DNA from: Rhodoferax sp. UBA6134
Lineage (GTDB): Bacteria; Pseudomonadota; Gammaproteobacteria; Burkholderiales; Burkholderiaceae_C
Length of the DNA stretch: 64,000 bases
Reading direction: 5' to 3'
Assembly: GCA_002422455.1 (NCBI GenBank)
Contig: DIVK01000024.1
Coordinates: 11,525 to 75,524 of the forward strand
Shown: positions 19,917-30,592 of the stretch, piece after piece
How the letters are laid out: each line of letters begins with the position of its first letter
How positions within the stretch are numbered: position 1 is the first letter of the stretch
Made by a program: the position numbers and the translations under genes
The notes under the pieces: generated by a model
The model's database searches: none
What the model saw: the letters and a program-made list of their open reading frames with translations, nothing else
Told to the model about the DNA's origin: nothing

Positions 19917-21506
19917 TCACCGCAAAGCCAGCACCGGGCCCGGCAGCCTGAAACGCTCGGCCATATCACGCAAATCGCCGGCCTGTGTCTGCAGGCTCTG
20001 CGCGGCTGCTGTGGATTGCTCCACCAGGGCAGCGTTTTGCTGGGTCATTTGATCCAGACGGCTCACGGCGGTGTTGATTTCCGACATGCCGCTGCTTTGT
20101 TCGCGGGTGGCGGCCGTAATTTCGCCAATCACCTGCGTCACGCGCCCAACGGAGCTGACAATGGCGCTCATGGTGTCGCGCGCCTGACCGACCTTGCTGC
20201 TGCCCAGTTCCACCTGCTGCGCCGAGGCGCTGATCAACGCCTTGATCTGCCGTGCCGCCGCCGCGGTGCGGTTCGCCAGCGTACGGACCTCGGTCGCCAC
20301 CACCGCGAAGCCGCGGCCTTCGGTGCCGGCGCGGGCGGCCTCGACGGCCGCATTCAACGCCAGGATGTTGGTCTGAAAGGCAATGCCGTCGATGACCGCC
20401 GTGATGTCCACAATCTGGCGTGATGATTCACTGATGTCGCCCATCGTCCGCATCACCTCGGCGATGGCGGTACCGCCATCGACCGCCTCCGTGGCCGCCG
20501 ACTGCGCCAGAACCTCCCCCCGGGACGCCGCTGCCAGCGAATGCTGCATGGTCGCCGCAATCTGCTCGACGGCGGCAGCCGTCTGCTGCAGGCTGGATGC
20601 GGCCTGCTCAGTACGACTGGAAAAATCGAGGTTGCCCGCCGCAATTTCTGTCGCCCCCTGAGCCACACTGCGACTGCTGCTCTGGACTTGGGACACCAGG
20701 GTGTGCAGAGACATCTGCATGCGGCCCAAAGCGCTCAGCAAGCGCCCCGCCTCATCCCGGTCATGCCCTTCAATACGCTCGCTCAGGTCCAGCGCCGCCA
20801 CCCGGTTGGCCGTATCCACCGCCTGCTGGATCGGGCGCGTGATGCCGCGCACCAGCCGGATCGACAGCACGCCCCCCAGTAGCAGCGCGCACAGGCCAAA
20901 CGCCACCAGACCCCAACGCGCCGACAGGCTCAAATCACCGATACGAACCACAGATGCGTCAATCTTGGCGCGCTGCGAATCACCCAACGCATTCACCGCC
21001 TCCAGCAAAGCCTGCGCCGCCGGCGCAAAGCGGCCGGTGTAGACACGCTCGATGTTGGCCGTCAAACCGCTGTCACGGGCCAGCGTCAACTCCTGGCGAG
21101 CTTTCAAAAACTCGCCGTTGGTCTGCATCATGCGCACAAAAATCGTCTTATCCTGCGGCGTCACCAGCACAGCGCCGAGTTTGCGCAGCAAGGTATCCAC
21201 CACCGCAGAGGTCTGGTTGATTTCGGGGAGCAGCGCCTCTTCAAGCTGGGGCTCCGAACTCAGGGCATAGGCCTTGGTGCGGGCCACATTGACCGAGATA
21301 TGGCGGTGCAAGTCCCCCGCCACGCGCTCGGCCGCCATGGCTTCATCAACCATCCGGCCCGTCTCCTGCGACACCCGCAACAAAGACCACACTCCGAGCG
21401 CCGAACCCAGCAGGGCAACGGCCAGCACAAGCGACAGGACACCCAGAATCCGGCGCGAAAAGGAGCCCGACACCTTGAACCATCCCGATAAACTTGAATT
21501 TGACAT
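19917..21506 (-). CDS. Methyl-accepting chemotaxis protein
   Basis: A 529-residue transmembrane chemoreceptor. The start at 21506 ([14 protein letters not shown]) is followed by TM1 (about 20-43), a periplasmic four-helix sensor of about 155 residues, TM2 (about 200-225), a HAMP domain (225-275) and the long signalling coiled coil. The kinase-contact hairpin [23 protein letters not shown] is intact. There is no C-terminal pentapeptide for CheR docking. The ligand is unknown. No other che genes are nearby. The 272-bp stretch between this gene's end and the phytase-like gene holds nothing I recognise. Confidence 0.93.
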   Translation of the reverse strand: MSNSSLSGWFKVSGSFSRRILGVLSLVLAVALLGSALGVWSLLRVSQETGRMVDEAMAAERVAGDLHRHISVNVARTKAYALSSEPQLEEALLPEINQTSAVVDTLLRKLGAVLVTPQDKTIFVRMMQTNGEFLKARQELTLARDSGLTANIERVYTGRFAPAAQALLEAVNALGDSQRAKIDASVVRIGDLSLSARWGLVAFGLCALLLGGVLSIRLVRGITRPIQQAVDTANRVAALDLSERIEGHDRDEAGRLLSALGRMQMSLHTLVSQVQSSSRSVAQGATEIAAGNLDFSSRTEQAASSLQQTAAAVEQIAATMQHSLAAASRGEVLAQSAATEAVDGGTAIAEVMRTMGDISESSRQIVDITAVIDGIAFQTNILALNAAVEAARAGTEGRGFAVVATEVRTLANRTAAAARQIKALISASAQQVELGSSKVGQARDTMSAIVSSVGRVTQVIGEITAATREQSSGMSEINTAVSRLDQMTQQNAALVEQSTAAAQSLQTQAGDLRDMAERFRLPGPVLALR

Positions 21507-21729
21507 GAATAGCTGATCTTTCTGGAAACCGGGCCACAACCGGCCGGGTATAGTTGCAATGAGATAAGGGAAAACCCGATCTATTTTGTTATATTTTTGT
21601 GTCAGAAAAATGACAGTTTCACGTCAAAATCAAATAGCGTTGACATGACGACCAGAGGCCCGATAGCCATGGACAGGAGGGCGATGGCGCACTACAGTCA
21701 AAACCTGACTCAGCCCACAATACACTCCC

Positions 21730-23031
21730 ATGCCCCCAACGCCCAACTTGCCCGCCTCCGCGTCACTCCCCTCCTACCTTCAAGCCAGCCATCTCGGCCC
21801 CTGGGAGATTTATCTGCAACAGGTCGACCGCGTTGTGCCTTATCTCGGTCATCTGGCGTGCCAGGCAGAAACCCTCAAGCGACCGAAACGGGCGCTGATT
21901 GTGGATGTACCCGTCCGGCTCGACAACGGCACAGTGGTCCACTACGAAGGGTACCGGGTGCAGCACAACACCTCACGCGGTCCCGGCAAGGGCGGCGTGC
22001 GCTTTCACCAGGACGTGACCCTGTCCGAAGTGATGGCGCTGGCGGCCTGGATGTCGATCAAGAACGCGGCTGTGAACGTGCCCTTCGGGGGCGCCAAGGG
22101 CGGTATCCGGATCGATCCCAAAACCCTGTCGCGGGATGAACTGGAGCGCATGACGCGCCGCTACACCAGCGAGATCGGCATCGTCATCGGCCCCACCCGG
22201 GACATTCCGGCGCCGGATGTCAATACCAATGAGCAGGTCATGGCCTGGATGATGGACACCTATTCAATGAACGAAGGAGCCACCACCACCGGTGTGGTCA
22301 CCGGCAAACCGGTTGATCTGGGCGGCTCGCTCGGGCGGCGCGATGCTACCGGGCGGGGCGTGTTTACCGTCGGCACAGAAGCCGCCCGGCGCATCGGGCT
22401 CGACATTGCCACGGCGCGCGTGGCGGTGCAGGGTTTTGGCAATGTCGGCGGCGTTGCGGCCCGGCTGTTTGCGCAGGCTGGCGCGCGCGTGGTGGCGGTG
22501 CAGGACCATGGCGGCACCATCCACCGGGAAGCAGGCCTGGACGTACCGGCACTGTTGGCCCACGTGGCGGAGACGGGCAGCGTGGCCGGTTTTGCCCAAG
22601 CCGAGGTGGTGCCCTGCGACCAATTCTGGGACGTGGACTGTGACGTCCTGATTCCGGCCGCGCTGGAGCAGCAGATTACCGAAGTCAACGCCGGGCGCAT
22701 CAAGGCCCGCCTAATTGTCGAGGGCGCCAACGGGCCGACCACACCGGGCGCAGATGACATCCTGGCCGATCGCAACGTGCTGGTGCTGCCCGACGTGATC
22801 GCCAACGCGGGCGGCGTGACAGTGAGCTATTTTGAATGGGTGCAGGACTTCTCCAGCTTCTTCTGGAGCGAGGACGAGATCAACGCCCGCCTGGTGCGCA
22901 TCATGAAGGAAGCCTTGGCCAACATCTGGGAAGTGGCACAAGACCACAAGGTGAGCTTGCGCACGGCTGCCTTCATCGTCGGATGCCAACGTATTTTGCG
23001 TGCCGGCGAATTGCGCGGCCTCTACCCCTGA
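21730..23031 (+). CDS. gdhA: Glutamate dehydrogenase (Glu/Leu/Phe/Val family)
   Basis: Interconverts glutamate and 2-oxoglutarate plus ammonia. The 433-residue protein has the catalytic lysine region [17 protein letters not shown] and [16 protein letters not shown] in the N-terminal domain, and a Rossmann loop [11 protein letters not shown] near residues 234-245. The sequence is close to the NAD-type hexameric GDH of betaproteobacteria rather than E. coli GdhA, so catabolic use is possible. It starts 223 bp from the divergent chemoreceptor gene; that gap is AT-rich near 21575-21630 and probably holds both promoters, though I see no firm consensus. Confidence 0.93.
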   Translation: MPPTPNLPASASLPSYLQASHLGPWEIYLQQVDRVVPYLGHLACQAETLKRPKRALIVDVPVRLDNGTVVHYEGYRVQHNTSRGPGKGGVRFHQDVTLSEVMALAAWMSIKNAAVNVPFGGAKGGIRIDPKTLSRDELERMTRRYTSEIGIVIGPTRDIPAPDVNTNEQVMAWMMDTYSMNEGATTTGVVTGKPVDLGGSLGRRDATGRGVFTVGTEAARRIGLDIATARVAVQGFGNVGGVAARLFAQAGARVVAVQDHGGTIHREAGLDVPALLAHVAETGSVAGFAQAEVVPCDQFWDVDCDVLIPAALEQQITEVNAGRIKARLIVEGANGPTTPGADDILADRNVLVLPDVIANAGGVTVSYFEWVQDFSSFFWSEDEINARLVRIMKEALANIWEVAQDHKVSLRTAAFIVGCQRILRAGELRGLYP

Positions 23032-23040
23032 GCGAAGGGT

Positions 23041-23499
23041 CTACTGCAGCGGCCCCTTGAGGGCTTCGGGCAGCGGCAAGGGCACCACGGCAACACCTTC
23101 CTCGATCAGGGACTCGGCCTCGGCACGCGAGGCCTGGCCGCGAATGCCGCGCTCCTTCGTTTCACCGTAATGGATCTTGCGCGCTTCCTCGGCAAACCTG
23201 TTGCCCACGTCTTCGGTCTGCGCCACAATGCGGCGGGCCACCGCCAGCCAGGCTGCCTGCAAGGTCTGCTCAGGCGCGGTGGCGGTCGTAGTCACTTCCC
23301 CCTCCTGCGTGCTCGAGGCTTCGGCACGGACACTGCCCAGGTTCAAACGCGGCGCACTCAGACGCTTGGTGATGGCAGCGCCGCCGCACACCGGACATTC
23401 AACCAGGCCACGATCCTGCTGGTTCAAAAAATCATCTTCGGACGCGAACCAGCCTTCAAACACGTGACTGCGATCACACTGAAGGTCCAAAACTTTCAT
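23041..23499 (-). CDS. DUF1178 family protein
   Basis: A 152-residue protein starting MKVLDLQCDRSHVFEGWFAS, the signature of DUF1178. Cys8 and the later pair in VECPVCGG (about residues 35-38) suggest a small zinc or metal site. Function is unknown. The C-terminal half is helical and charged, ending with EEGVAVVPLPLPE, also typical. It begins 16 bp after the Nudix gene and closes the leftward run that starts at rpsO; it converges on gdhA. Confidence 0.88.
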   Translation of the reverse strand: MKVLDLQCDRSHVFEGWFASEDDFLNQQDRGLVECPVCGGAAITKRLSAPRLNLGSVRAEASSTQEGEVTTTATAPEQTLQAAWLAVARRIVAQTEDVGNRFAEEARKIHYGETKERGIRGQASRAEAESLIEEGVAVVPLPLPEALKGPLQ

Positions 23500-23515
23500 G
23501 GCGCCATCATCCGGC

Positions 23516-24112
23516 TCAGCCCGGCACGACCGCAGGGTGCCAATTCAATTGCCAGGCACCCGACAAAACATTTTGCAGCCACAGCGCCGCCGTCAGAGTC
23601 TTCGCATCCGTCACCTGGCCCTCGCAGCACCACTGCAACAGCTCCGCTGGCGTGGCCGTGAAGACATCGAGAAACTCACCCGCATCGAGCTGGCGGGCAC
23701 CCAAAGTCAGGCCACGGGCAAACCAGATGTCAATGAATTCGGTGGAGTAGGAAATGACCGGATGCAACACTCCCGCCCGCGCCCACCCGGTCGCGGTGTA
23801 GCCGGTTTCTTCTTGCAGTTCACGCTGCGCGCAAAGCTGGATGTCTTCTCCGGGATCGAGCTTGCCGGCCGGGAATTCGATCATCACCTGACCCACCGGA
23901 TAACGGAACTGGCGCTCAAGCACCACCCGTATCTCGCCTGGCGCCACCTCCAGCAACGGAATGATCATGACGGCACCCGGATGCACGACGTATTCTCGAC
24001 GTGCAGTGGCACCATCAGGCAGTTTGACTGTATCGCGAAAGACATGCAGCAAGCGGCCTTTGAGCAGCTCTTCGCTGGAGAGTTTTTCCTCGATCAGATG
24101 CCTGTCATTCAT
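23516..24112 (-). CDS. Nudix hydrolase, probable ADP-ribose pyrophosphatase
   Basis: A 198-residue NudF-like enzyme expected to split ADP-ribose into AMP and ribose-5-phosphate. The Nudix box spans about residues 88-111 (GEDIQLCAQRELQEETGY), preceded by QFRYPVGQVMIEFPAGK, typical of ADP-ribose pyrophosphatases. Situated 15 bp after the DUF2818 gene, downstream of nuoN; a link to NAD turnover beside complex I is attractive but only suggestive. Confidence 0.9.
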   Translation of the reverse strand: MNDRHLIEEKLSSEELLKGRLLHVFRDTVKLPDGATARREYVVHPGAVMIIPLLEVAPGEIRVVLERQFRYPVGQVMIEFPAGKLDPGEDIQLCAQRELQEETGYTATGWARAGVLHPVISYSTEFIDIWFARGLTLGARQLDAGEFLDVFTATPAELLQWCCEGQVTDAKTLTAALWLQNVLSGAWQLNWHPAVVPG

Positions 24113-24127
24113 ACCCGGTTGAAAACA

Positions 24128-24430
24128 CTAATCACGGTGCTTTAGCAGGTAGCGATAGACAAAGCCAGGAAAGGCAAAGGTCACAAACAATGTTGCCGTG
24201 ATCGCATAAAACTCCCAGCCTTGCGGTGCAATCTGGCCCGCCCGCTTTTCCAGCAGCAAGGCCAGACCACCGGTCAGGAAATAGAAAGTCAACAACTCCA
24301 GCAGACGAACCGCCAACGACTTCGGCTTTGACGGCAGCACCAAAGCCAGCACACGCCGACTGACAAAAGGCACGTTGGCAGCGCAAAATGCGAACAGCAC
24401 AACAAACCAGACTGAAAAAGTTGGGGACAT
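24128..24430 (-). CDS. DUF2818 membrane protein
   Basis: A 100-residue protein with three hydrophobic segments (about 5-25, 44-60 and 72-93). The sequence and the place directly after nuoN fit the DUF2818 family of betaproteobacteria. It starts 24 bp after the nuoN stop and is probably part of the nuo transcript. Function unknown; an accessory role with complex I is guilt by association only. Confidence 0.87.
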   Translation of the reverse strand: MSPTFSVWFVVLFAFCAANVPFVSRRVLALVLPSKPKSLAVRLLELLTFYFLTGGLALLLEKRAGQIAPQGWEFYAITATLFVTFAFPGFVYRYLLKHRD

Positions 24431-24454
24431 ATACCCGGCACCAGGTCCGGCAGG

Positions 24455-25942
24455 TCAGGTGCCAAGCATCTGGACGACGGCATCGGCGCATAAAGCCATC
24501 AGGCCACCCGGCACCAGGCCCAGAATCAGCACCAGTGCGCCATTGACCGACAGCACAGCACGCACGTCCAGGGGCGCCGCCACCATGCTGGCCGTGATCG
24601 GCCGGTCAAAGTACATGACCTTGACAACGCGCAGGTAATAGAAAGCGCCAATCAAGGACATCATGACCGCGAACACGGCCAACCCGATATGCAAGGCCTG
24701 ACCCGACGCAATCAGGGCCTGCAGTACCGAGAGTTTGGCGTAAAAACCCACCATCGGCGGAATGCCGGCCAGGGAAAACAGGCAAATGGCCATTACCGCG
24801 GCATACAGCGGGCTGCGCTCGTTCAGACCGGCGAAGTCGGAGATTTCCTCACTCTCGAAGCCCTCACGGGCGAGCAGGAGGATGACACCAAAACTTGCCA
24901 GCGTGGTCAAAACGTAAGTGATGACGTAGAACATGGACGAACTGTAGGCATTGGCCGCGTAGTGGATATCGCCATTGACCACGCCCGACATCAGGCCCAG
25001 CAGCACAAAACCCATTTGGGAAATGGTCGAGAACGCCAGCATGCGCTTGAGATTGGTCTGCGCAATGGCGGCCAGATTGCCAATCAACAGCGAACCAATC
25101 GACAGCACCATGAGCATCTGCTGCCAGTCAATGGCCAGCGGCAGCATACCCTCCACCAACAAACGAATCAAAATGGCGAACGCCGCCAGCTTGGGCGCGC
25201 CACCGATGAGCAGGGTCACGGCGGTAGGTGCCCCCTGGTACACGTCGGGGATCCACATATGAAACGGCACCACGCCGAGCTTGAACGCGAGTCCGGCCAC
25301 CACAAACACCAAACCGAATACCAGCACCTGATGCTTGATCTGACCCGAATTGATGGCTTTGAACACGGCATTGAGCTCCAGCGAACCAGTGGCACCGTAC
25401 ATCATCGACAGGCCGTACAACAGGAAGCCGGAAGCCAGCGCGCCCAGCACAAAATACTTCATCGCCGCCTCGGTGGCCGTAGCATTGTCACGTCGCAAGG
25501 CAACCAGCGCATAACTCGACAGCGTGAGCAATTCGAGCCCCATGTAAATCACGAGGAAGTTGTTGCCAGAGATCATGACAAACATGCCCAGCAACGCAAA
25601 TATGCTCAGACTGAACACCTCGCCACCGCGCAACATGTTGCGGTCAGCGGCATAGGGACGGCCATAAACCAGGGTGACCATCACCGCCAGGGTGGCGAAA
25701 CACTTGAGCCAATTGCCCATGGGGTCACTGACCACCATATTGCCAAAGCCGTACAACGTCACACCACCGCTGGCATAAAGTGCCTGCAGCGTCGCCACCA
25801 CAGCCAATGTCAACAGGGTCAGCACATAGGTCGCCGTGCGGCGTGGGCTCTTCACACCGAGATCGGCCAGCGCAATGACGCAAGCCATGACAAGCAGGAT
25901 GATTTCGGGGTATACCGAGATCCAACTGAGTTTATCGATCAT
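24455..25942 (-). CDS. nuoN: NADH-quinone oxidoreductase subunit N
   Basis: One of the three antiporter-like proton-pumping subunits of the complex I membrane arm. The 495-residue protein has about 14 transmembrane helices; the conserved lysine/glutamate proton-path residues lie in [16 protein letters not shown] and [20 protein letters not shown]. Last of the 14 nuo genes, 38 bp after nuoM. Confidence 0.97.
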   Translation of the reverse strand: MIDKLSWISVYPEIILLVMACVIALADLGVKSPRRTATYVLTLLTLAVVATLQALYASGGVTLYGFGNMVVSDPMGNWLKCFATLAVMVTLVYGRPYAADRNMLRGGEVFSLSIFALLGMFVMISGNNFLVIYMGLELLTLSSYALVALRRDNATATEAAMKYFVLGALASGFLLYGLSMMYGATGSLELNAVFKAINSGQIKHQVLVFGLVFVVAGLAFKLGVVPFHMWIPDVYQGAPTAVTLLIGGAPKLAAFAILIRLLVEGMLPLAIDWQQMLMVLSIGSLLIGNLAAIAQTNLKRMLAFSTISQMGFVLLGLMSGVVNGDIHYAANAYSSSMFYVITYVLTTLASFGVILLLAREGFESEEISDFAGLNERSPLYAAVMAICLFSLAGIPPMVGFYAKLSVLQALIASGQALHIGLAVFAVMMSLIGAFYYLRVVKVMYFDRPITASMVAAPLDVRAVLSVNGALVLILGLVPGGLMALCADAVVQMLGT

Positions 25943-25980
25943 GTTCCATCTCTTAATTCAATTTGGTCAACTCAGACGGG

Positions 25981-27456
25981 TCAATTCAGCTTGGACAGCG
26001 CAACGTGCTGAAGCAAGGCCGCCACCGAGGTGTCCATCACGTCGGTAAACGGTTTCGGATAAATACCCATGTACAGCACCGCAACGGCCAGCAGGGCCAG
26101 CATCAGGAACTCGCGGCTGTTGATGTCGCTCAAGGACTTGACGTTCTCATTGGTTACCGGGCCGAGGTAGACGCGTTTGAACATCCACAGGGTGTAGGCC
26201 GCGCCAAAAATCAGCGCACTGGCGGCACCAAAACCAAGCCAGAAATTGGCTTTGACAGCACCCAGAATCACCATCCACTCACCCACAAAACCAGCAGTCC
26301 CCGGCAGTCCGCAATTGGCCATGGAAAACAGCAGGGCAAAGGCGGCAAATCTGGGCATGGTGTTGACGACGCCTCCGTAACTGGAAATTTCACGCGAATG
26401 AACCCGGTCATACAACACACCGATGGACAGGAACATCGCCGCCGATACAAAACCGTGTGCAATCATTTGCACCAGACCGCCCGACACGCCCAGGTCATTG
26501 AAGATAAAGAAACCCAGCGTCACAAAACCCATGTGCGCCACCGATGAATAAGCCACCAACTTTTTCATGTCTTTTTGTACCAGCGCCACCAGGCCGACAT
26601 AAATGACGGCAATCAGGGACAGGGCGATCATCAGCCAGGCCCACTCGCGCGCAGCATCCGGTGCAATGGGCAGCGAAAAACGCAAAAACCCGTAGGCGCC
26701 CAGCTTGAGCATGATGGCAGCCAGCACGGCGGAACCGCCGGTGGGCGCCTCGACATGCACATCGGGTAGCCAGGTGTGAACCGGCCACATAGGCACCTTC
26801 ACGGCAAAGGCCGCCAGGAACGCGAAAAACAGCAGTGTCTGCACCGTACCGCCCAGCGGCAACTGGTGCCACAGCGCCAGGTCAAAACTGCCGCCGGACC
26901 GGGTATACAGGAAGATCAATGCGATCAGCATCAACAACGAACCAAGCAGGGTGTAGAGAAAGAACTTGAACGCAGCGTAGATTTTGTTCGGGCCGCCCCA
27001 GATGCCAATGATCAGGTACATCGGAATCAACGTAGCCTCAAAAAACACGTAGAACAGCATGCCATCGAGCGCACAGAAGACACCGATCATCAAGCCGCTC
27101 AAAATCAGGAAGGCCCCCATGTACTGATTGACACGCCGGGTGATGACTTCCCAGCCGGCGATCACGACCACCACGTTGATAAATGCCGTCAACAGCACAA
27201 ACCAGAGCGAAATACCATCCACACCGAGGTGGTAATTGACATTGAAACGCTCAATCCACGGGGTTTTTTCGACAAACTGCATGGCTGCGGTGCCGAGTTT
27301 GAAACCCTCATACAGCGGCAAGGTGACGAGGAAGCTGGCAATGGCGCCGATCAGGGCGACCCAGCGCACGGTGCGCATCTGGTCGTCCCGACCGAGGACC
27401 AGCAGCACGACGCCAAAAACAATTGGCGTCCAAATAGCCAGACTCAACAATCCCAT
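25981..27456 (-). CDS. nuoM: NADH-quinone oxidoreductase subunit M
   Basis: Antiporter-like proton-pumping subunit of complex I, 491 residues and about 14 transmembrane helices. Typical segments are FFEATLIPMYLIIGIWGG (with the key Glu), AFAVKVPMWPVHTWLPDVHVEAP and MVAHGFVSAAMFLSIG-like helices. It begins 13 bp after the nuoL stop. Confidence 0.97.
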   Translation of the reverse strand: MGLLSLAIWTPIVFGVVLLVLGRDDQMRTVRWVALIGAIASFLVTLPLYEGFKLGTAAMQFVEKTPWIERFNVNYHLGVDGISLWFVLLTAFINVVVVIAGWEVITRRVNQYMGAFLILSGLMIGVFCALDGMLFYVFFEATLIPMYLIIGIWGGPNKIYAAFKFFLYTLLGSLLMLIALIFLYTRSGGSFDLALWHQLPLGGTVQTLLFFAFLAAFAVKVPMWPVHTWLPDVHVEAPTGGSAVLAAIMLKLGAYGFLRFSLPIAPDAAREWAWLMIALSLIAVIYVGLVALVQKDMKKLVAYSSVAHMGFVTLGFFIFNDLGVSGGLVQMIAHGFVSAAMFLSIGVLYDRVHSREISSYGGVVNTMPRFAAFALLFSMANCGLPGTAGFVGEWMVILGAVKANFWLGFGAASALIFGAAYTLWMFKRVYLGPVTNENVKSLSDINSREFLMLALLAVAVLYMGIYPKPFTDVMDTSVAALLQHVALSKLN

Positions 27457-27469
27457 TTTTCTTGTTCTC

Positions 27470-29485
27470 CTACTTGAGCCAGACGAAATACGTCATCAGC
27501 ACAAAAACACCCACAATCATCGCCAGCGCATAGTGGTACAGGTAACCGGTCTGCGCCCGACGCACCGCGCCGGACAACCAGCCGACCACCTTCCAGGAAC
27601 CATTGACCAGCGTGCCATCGATCAGCAACTGATCGCCGCCCTTCCACAAACAAGTGCCCAGGGCCCGTGCCCCGCGCGCCAGAACGTTTTCGTTGAACCA
27701 GTCGAGGTAGTACTTGTTCTCCAGCAGGCTATAGACCGGCTGGACGCGGGCCTTGATCGCCGTGGGCAATGCCGGGTTGACCATGTACATGTAATAGGCG
27801 CTTGCCACACCGGCCAGCGCCAGCCAGAACGGCAGGGTGGTCAGCGCATGCGCTGCCATTTGCAGCGGACCATGAAACGCCTTTGCCAGCTCTTCCATGG
27901 CCGCGTGTTTCTCCGCATCGACGAAGATGGCATCCTTGAAGAATTCGCCAAACAGCATGGGCTCAATGGTCATGAAACCAATCACGACCGACGGAATCGC
28001 CAGCAGGATCAGCGGCACCGTCACCACCCAGGGCGACTCATGCGGCTCGTGGTGGTCGTCATGGCCATGGCCATGGTCGTCGTGGTGCGCATCCGGGTTC
28101 TGGTCGTAGCGTTCCTTGCCGTGGAAGACCAGGAAATACATGCGGAAAGAATAAAACGCGGTCACGAACACACCGGCCAAAACTGCGAATGAGGCAAAAC
28201 CAGCGCCCGGCAGATGGCTCTCCAGCACCGCTTCGATAATGCTGTCCTTGGAATAGAAGCCGGAGAAAAGCGGCGTACCGATCAGCGCCAGCGAACCCAG
28301 CAACGTGGTAATCCAGGTAATGGGCATGTACTTGCGCAAGCCCCCCATCCAGCGAATGTCCTGATTGTGGTGCATGCCCATGATGACCGAGCCGGCCGCC
28401 AGGAACAACAGCGCCTTGAAGAAGGCGTGCGTCATCAGGTGGAATACGGCCACCGAGTAGGCCGAGGCACCGAGCGCTACCGTCATGTAGCCGAGCTGAG
28501 ACAGCGTGGAGTACGCCACCACGCGCTTGATGTCATTCTGGATGATGCCCAAAAAGCCCATGAACAAGGCCGTGATGGCGCCGATCACCAGCACGAAGTT
28601 GAGCGCCGTATCGCTGAGCTCAAACAGGGGCGACATGCGCGCCACCATGAAAATGCCGGCGGTCACCATGGTGGCCGCATGAATCAGGGCCGAGATCGGG
28701 GTCGGGCCTTCCATGGAGTCCGGCAACCAGACGTGCAGCGGGAACTGGGCCGATTTTCCCATGGCCCCAATGAACAGACAGATACAGATAACCGTGATGA
28801 GCATCCAGTCGGTCCCCGGAAAACTCAGCTTCGCCAGCTCATCGGCCCGGGCGAAGGCTTCGGTGTAATTGAGCGTACCTGCGAAGGCAACGATCAATCC
28901 GATGCCGAGGATGAAGCCGAAATCGCCGACCCGGTTGACCAGAAAGGCTTTCATGTTGGCAAAGATGGCCGTGGGCTTGTTGAACCAGAAGCCAATCAGC
29001 AGATAGGACACCAAACCCACCGCCTCCCAGCCAAAGAACAGTTGCAGCAAATTGTTGCTCATCACCAGCATCAACATGGAGAAAGTGAAGAGCGAAATGT
29101 AGGCAAAGAAGCGGTTGTAGCCCTCATCTTCTTCCATGTAGCCGATGGTGTAGATATGCACCATCAGGGACACGAAGGTCACCACGCACATCATCATGGC
29201 GGTGAGGCCATCGACCAAGAAACCAATCTCCATTTTGAGCCCCCCCACCACCATCCAGGTGTAGAGGGTTTCATTGAAACGGGCGCCATCAAGCACCACG
29301 CTCTGAAGCGTCAGGACGGACAGGATAAAGGACAGCAACACGCCCAGGATGGTGAGGGAGTGAGCCATGCGGCGACCGATCCAGTTGCCACCAAAACTGG
29401 TTCCCAAAATACCGGCCAGCATGGCCCCCGCCAGCGGCGCCATCGGCACCACAAGCAGTGTTGAAGCGGAAAGGGTTTGACTCAT
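27470..29485 (-). CDS. nuoL: NADH-quinone oxidoreductase subunit L
   Basis: The distal antiporter-like subunit of complex I with the long lateral helix. The protein is 671 residues from MSQTLSAS at 29485; the frame is open upstream through a repeat element but that part is not protein-like. GKSAQFPLHVWLPDSMEGPTP and the LLIGFWFNKP helix are classic. A His/Asp-rich loop (DAHHDDHGHGHDDHHEPHE at about residues 485-503) stands out; it lies between helices near the C-terminus and may bind metal or just be a flexible loop. A palindromic repeat fills the gap to nuoK. Confidence 0.97.
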   Translation of the reverse strand: MSQTLSASTLLVVPMAPLAGAMLAGILGTSFGGNWIGRRMAHSLTILGVLLSFILSVLTLQSVVLDGARFNETLYTWMVVGGLKMEIGFLVDGLTAMMMCVVTFVSLMVHIYTIGYMEEDEGYNRFFAYISLFTFSMLMLVMSNNLLQLFFGWEAVGLVSYLLIGFWFNKPTAIFANMKAFLVNRVGDFGFILGIGLIVAFAGTLNYTEAFARADELAKLSFPGTDWMLITVICICLFIGAMGKSAQFPLHVWLPDSMEGPTPISALIHAATMVTAGIFMVARMSPLFELSDTALNFVLVIGAITALFMGFLGIIQNDIKRVVAYSTLSQLGYMTVALGASAYSVAVFHLMTHAFFKALLFLAAGSVIMGMHHNQDIRWMGGLRKYMPITWITTLLGSLALIGTPLFSGFYSKDSIIEAVLESHLPGAGFASFAVLAGVFVTAFYSFRMYFLVFHGKERYDQNPDAHHDDHGHGHDDHHEPHESPWVVTVPLILLAIPSVVIGFMTIEPMLFGEFFKDAIFVDAEKHAAMEELAKAFHGPLQMAAHALTTLPFWLALAGVASAYYMYMVNPALPTAIKARVQPVYSLLENKYYLDWFNENVLARGARALGTCLWKGGDQLLIDGTLVNGSWKVVGWLSGAVRRAQTGYLYHYALAMIVGVFVLMTYFVWLK

Positions 29486-29500
29486 CTTAGATCGTCCGTA

Positions 29501-29594
29501 GGGCCGCCCCGAGGGCAGGGTGCGCCCCCTCGGGGGGCTGCGAATACACGAAGTGCTCTCGAAGAGCGGCGTAGCCAAAAGCGTGGGGGCGCAT
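29501..29594. repeat. GC-rich palindromic repeat, copy A (nuoK-nuoL gap)
   Basis: The 111-bp gap between nuoK and nuoL is almost filled by a GC-rich element: GGGCCGCCCC at its left end, then GCGCCCCCTCGGGGGGC (a strong hairpin) and GCGTGGGGGCGC at the right end. The left 55 bases closely match a second copy at 34357 in the same orientation. I recall elements of this style between genes in Comamonadaceae genomes. Confidence 0.75.
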
Positions 29595-29596
29595 AT

Positions 29597-29905
29597 CTAA
29601 CCCTTGAGCGTATTGAGTTCGTCCACATTGATGCTGGACTTGTTGCGGAACAGCAGCACCAAGATAGCCAGTCCAATGGCCGATTCAGCGGCGGCCACGG
29701 TCAGAATGAAAAACACGAAGATCTGCCCATGCATGTCTCCCAGGTAGTAGGAGAAGGCCACGAAATTTGTATTGACCGCCAGCAGCATCAGCTCGATCGC
29801 CATCAACAGCACAATCAGGTTCTTGCGGTTGAGGAAAATACCGATCACCGACAGTGCAAACAGCATGGCGCCGAGCGCCAGGAAATGTCCCAGGGTCAAA
29901 CTCAT
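29597..29905 (-). CDS. nuoK: NADH-quinone oxidoreductase subunit K
   Basis: A 102-residue, three-helix complex I subunit homologous to MrpC/ND4L. It carries the two conserved membrane glutamates, one in [13 protein letters not shown] and one in [11 protein letters not shown]. The ATG overlaps the nuoJ stop by four bases (ATGA). Confidence 0.97.
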   Translation of the reverse strand: MSLTLGHFLALGAMLFALSVIGIFLNRKNLIVLLMAIELMLLAVNTNFVAFSYYLGDMHGQIFVFFILTVAAAESAIGLAILVLLFRNKSSINVDELNTLKG

Positions 29906-30567
29906 TCTTTTTTCTCCGCAGTCGCGTTGTTTTCCCCAGTCGCTGTGGCCGCCTCGTCAATCAGCGCCACCTGGGTCGCCGCCATCTTGAGCACCGTCAT
30001 CCGGTCCTTGGACTTCACTCGCACCTGGTCGGACGGGCTCACATATTTGCTGTCCTTGCGCTGGCGCAAGGTCAACGCAATGGCGGCAATCATGGCGACC
30101 AGCAAAATCGCTGCGGCAACCTCAAGCGGATAGAGATACTGGGTGTACAAAAGCTTGCCAAGCTCACGGCTGTTGGAGACTCCCCCCCCCACCTGGCCCG
30201 CAACGGAGGGTTCCTCGCTGACCCGAAATCCACCCATCAGGACCGCCGCCATCTCCAGTGCAATGAGGACTCCCACCACAGCCGCCAGCGGGAAATGTTT
30301 CCAAAAGCCCTGGCGCACGCTGTCAACATTGATGTCCAACATCATCACGACAAACAGGAACAGCACCATCACCGCCCCCACATAGACCAGCACCAGTGTG
30401 ATCGAGAGAAATTCCGCCTTGAGCAGCATCCAGATCATGGCTGCCTGAAAGAACGACAGCACGAGAAACAGAACGGCATGAACCGGATTGCGGGCCGTGA
30501 TCACCCGAAATGCAGCGAACAACAGCACCATCGAAAAAACGTAAAACAGACCAGTTTTGACATCCAT
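29902..30567 (-). CDS. nuoJ: NADH-quinone oxidoreductase subunit J
   Basis: A 221-residue complex I subunit with five transmembrane helices (ND6-like). The start [20 protein letters not shown] at 30567 is canonical. [17 protein letters not shown] is the conserved helix with the pi-bulge region. The C-terminal tail after the last helix (about residues 175-221) is charged and variable. The coding sequence holds a nine-C run (30182-30190 on the plus strand) that encodes Gly-Gly-Gly. Confidence 0.97.
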   Translation of the reverse strand: MDVKTGLFYVFSMVLLFAAFRVITARNPVHAVLFLVLSFFQAAMIWMLLKAEFLSITLVLVYVGAVMVLFLFVVMMLDINVDSVRQGFWKHFPLAAVVGVLIALEMAAVLMGGFRVSEEPSVAGQVGGGVSNSRELGKLLYTQYLYPLEVAAAILLVAMIAAIALTLRQRKDSKYVSPSDQVRVKSKDRMTVLKMAATQVALIDEAATATGENNATAEKKE

Positions 30568-30592
30568 AAGTTTTTTTCTTTCTTGCGACGGA

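Noticed and set aside
19788..20423. A plus-strand open frame between the phytase-like and chemoreceptor genes
   Set aside because: Most of it lies antisense to the conserved end of the chemoreceptor gene and the product resembles nothing.
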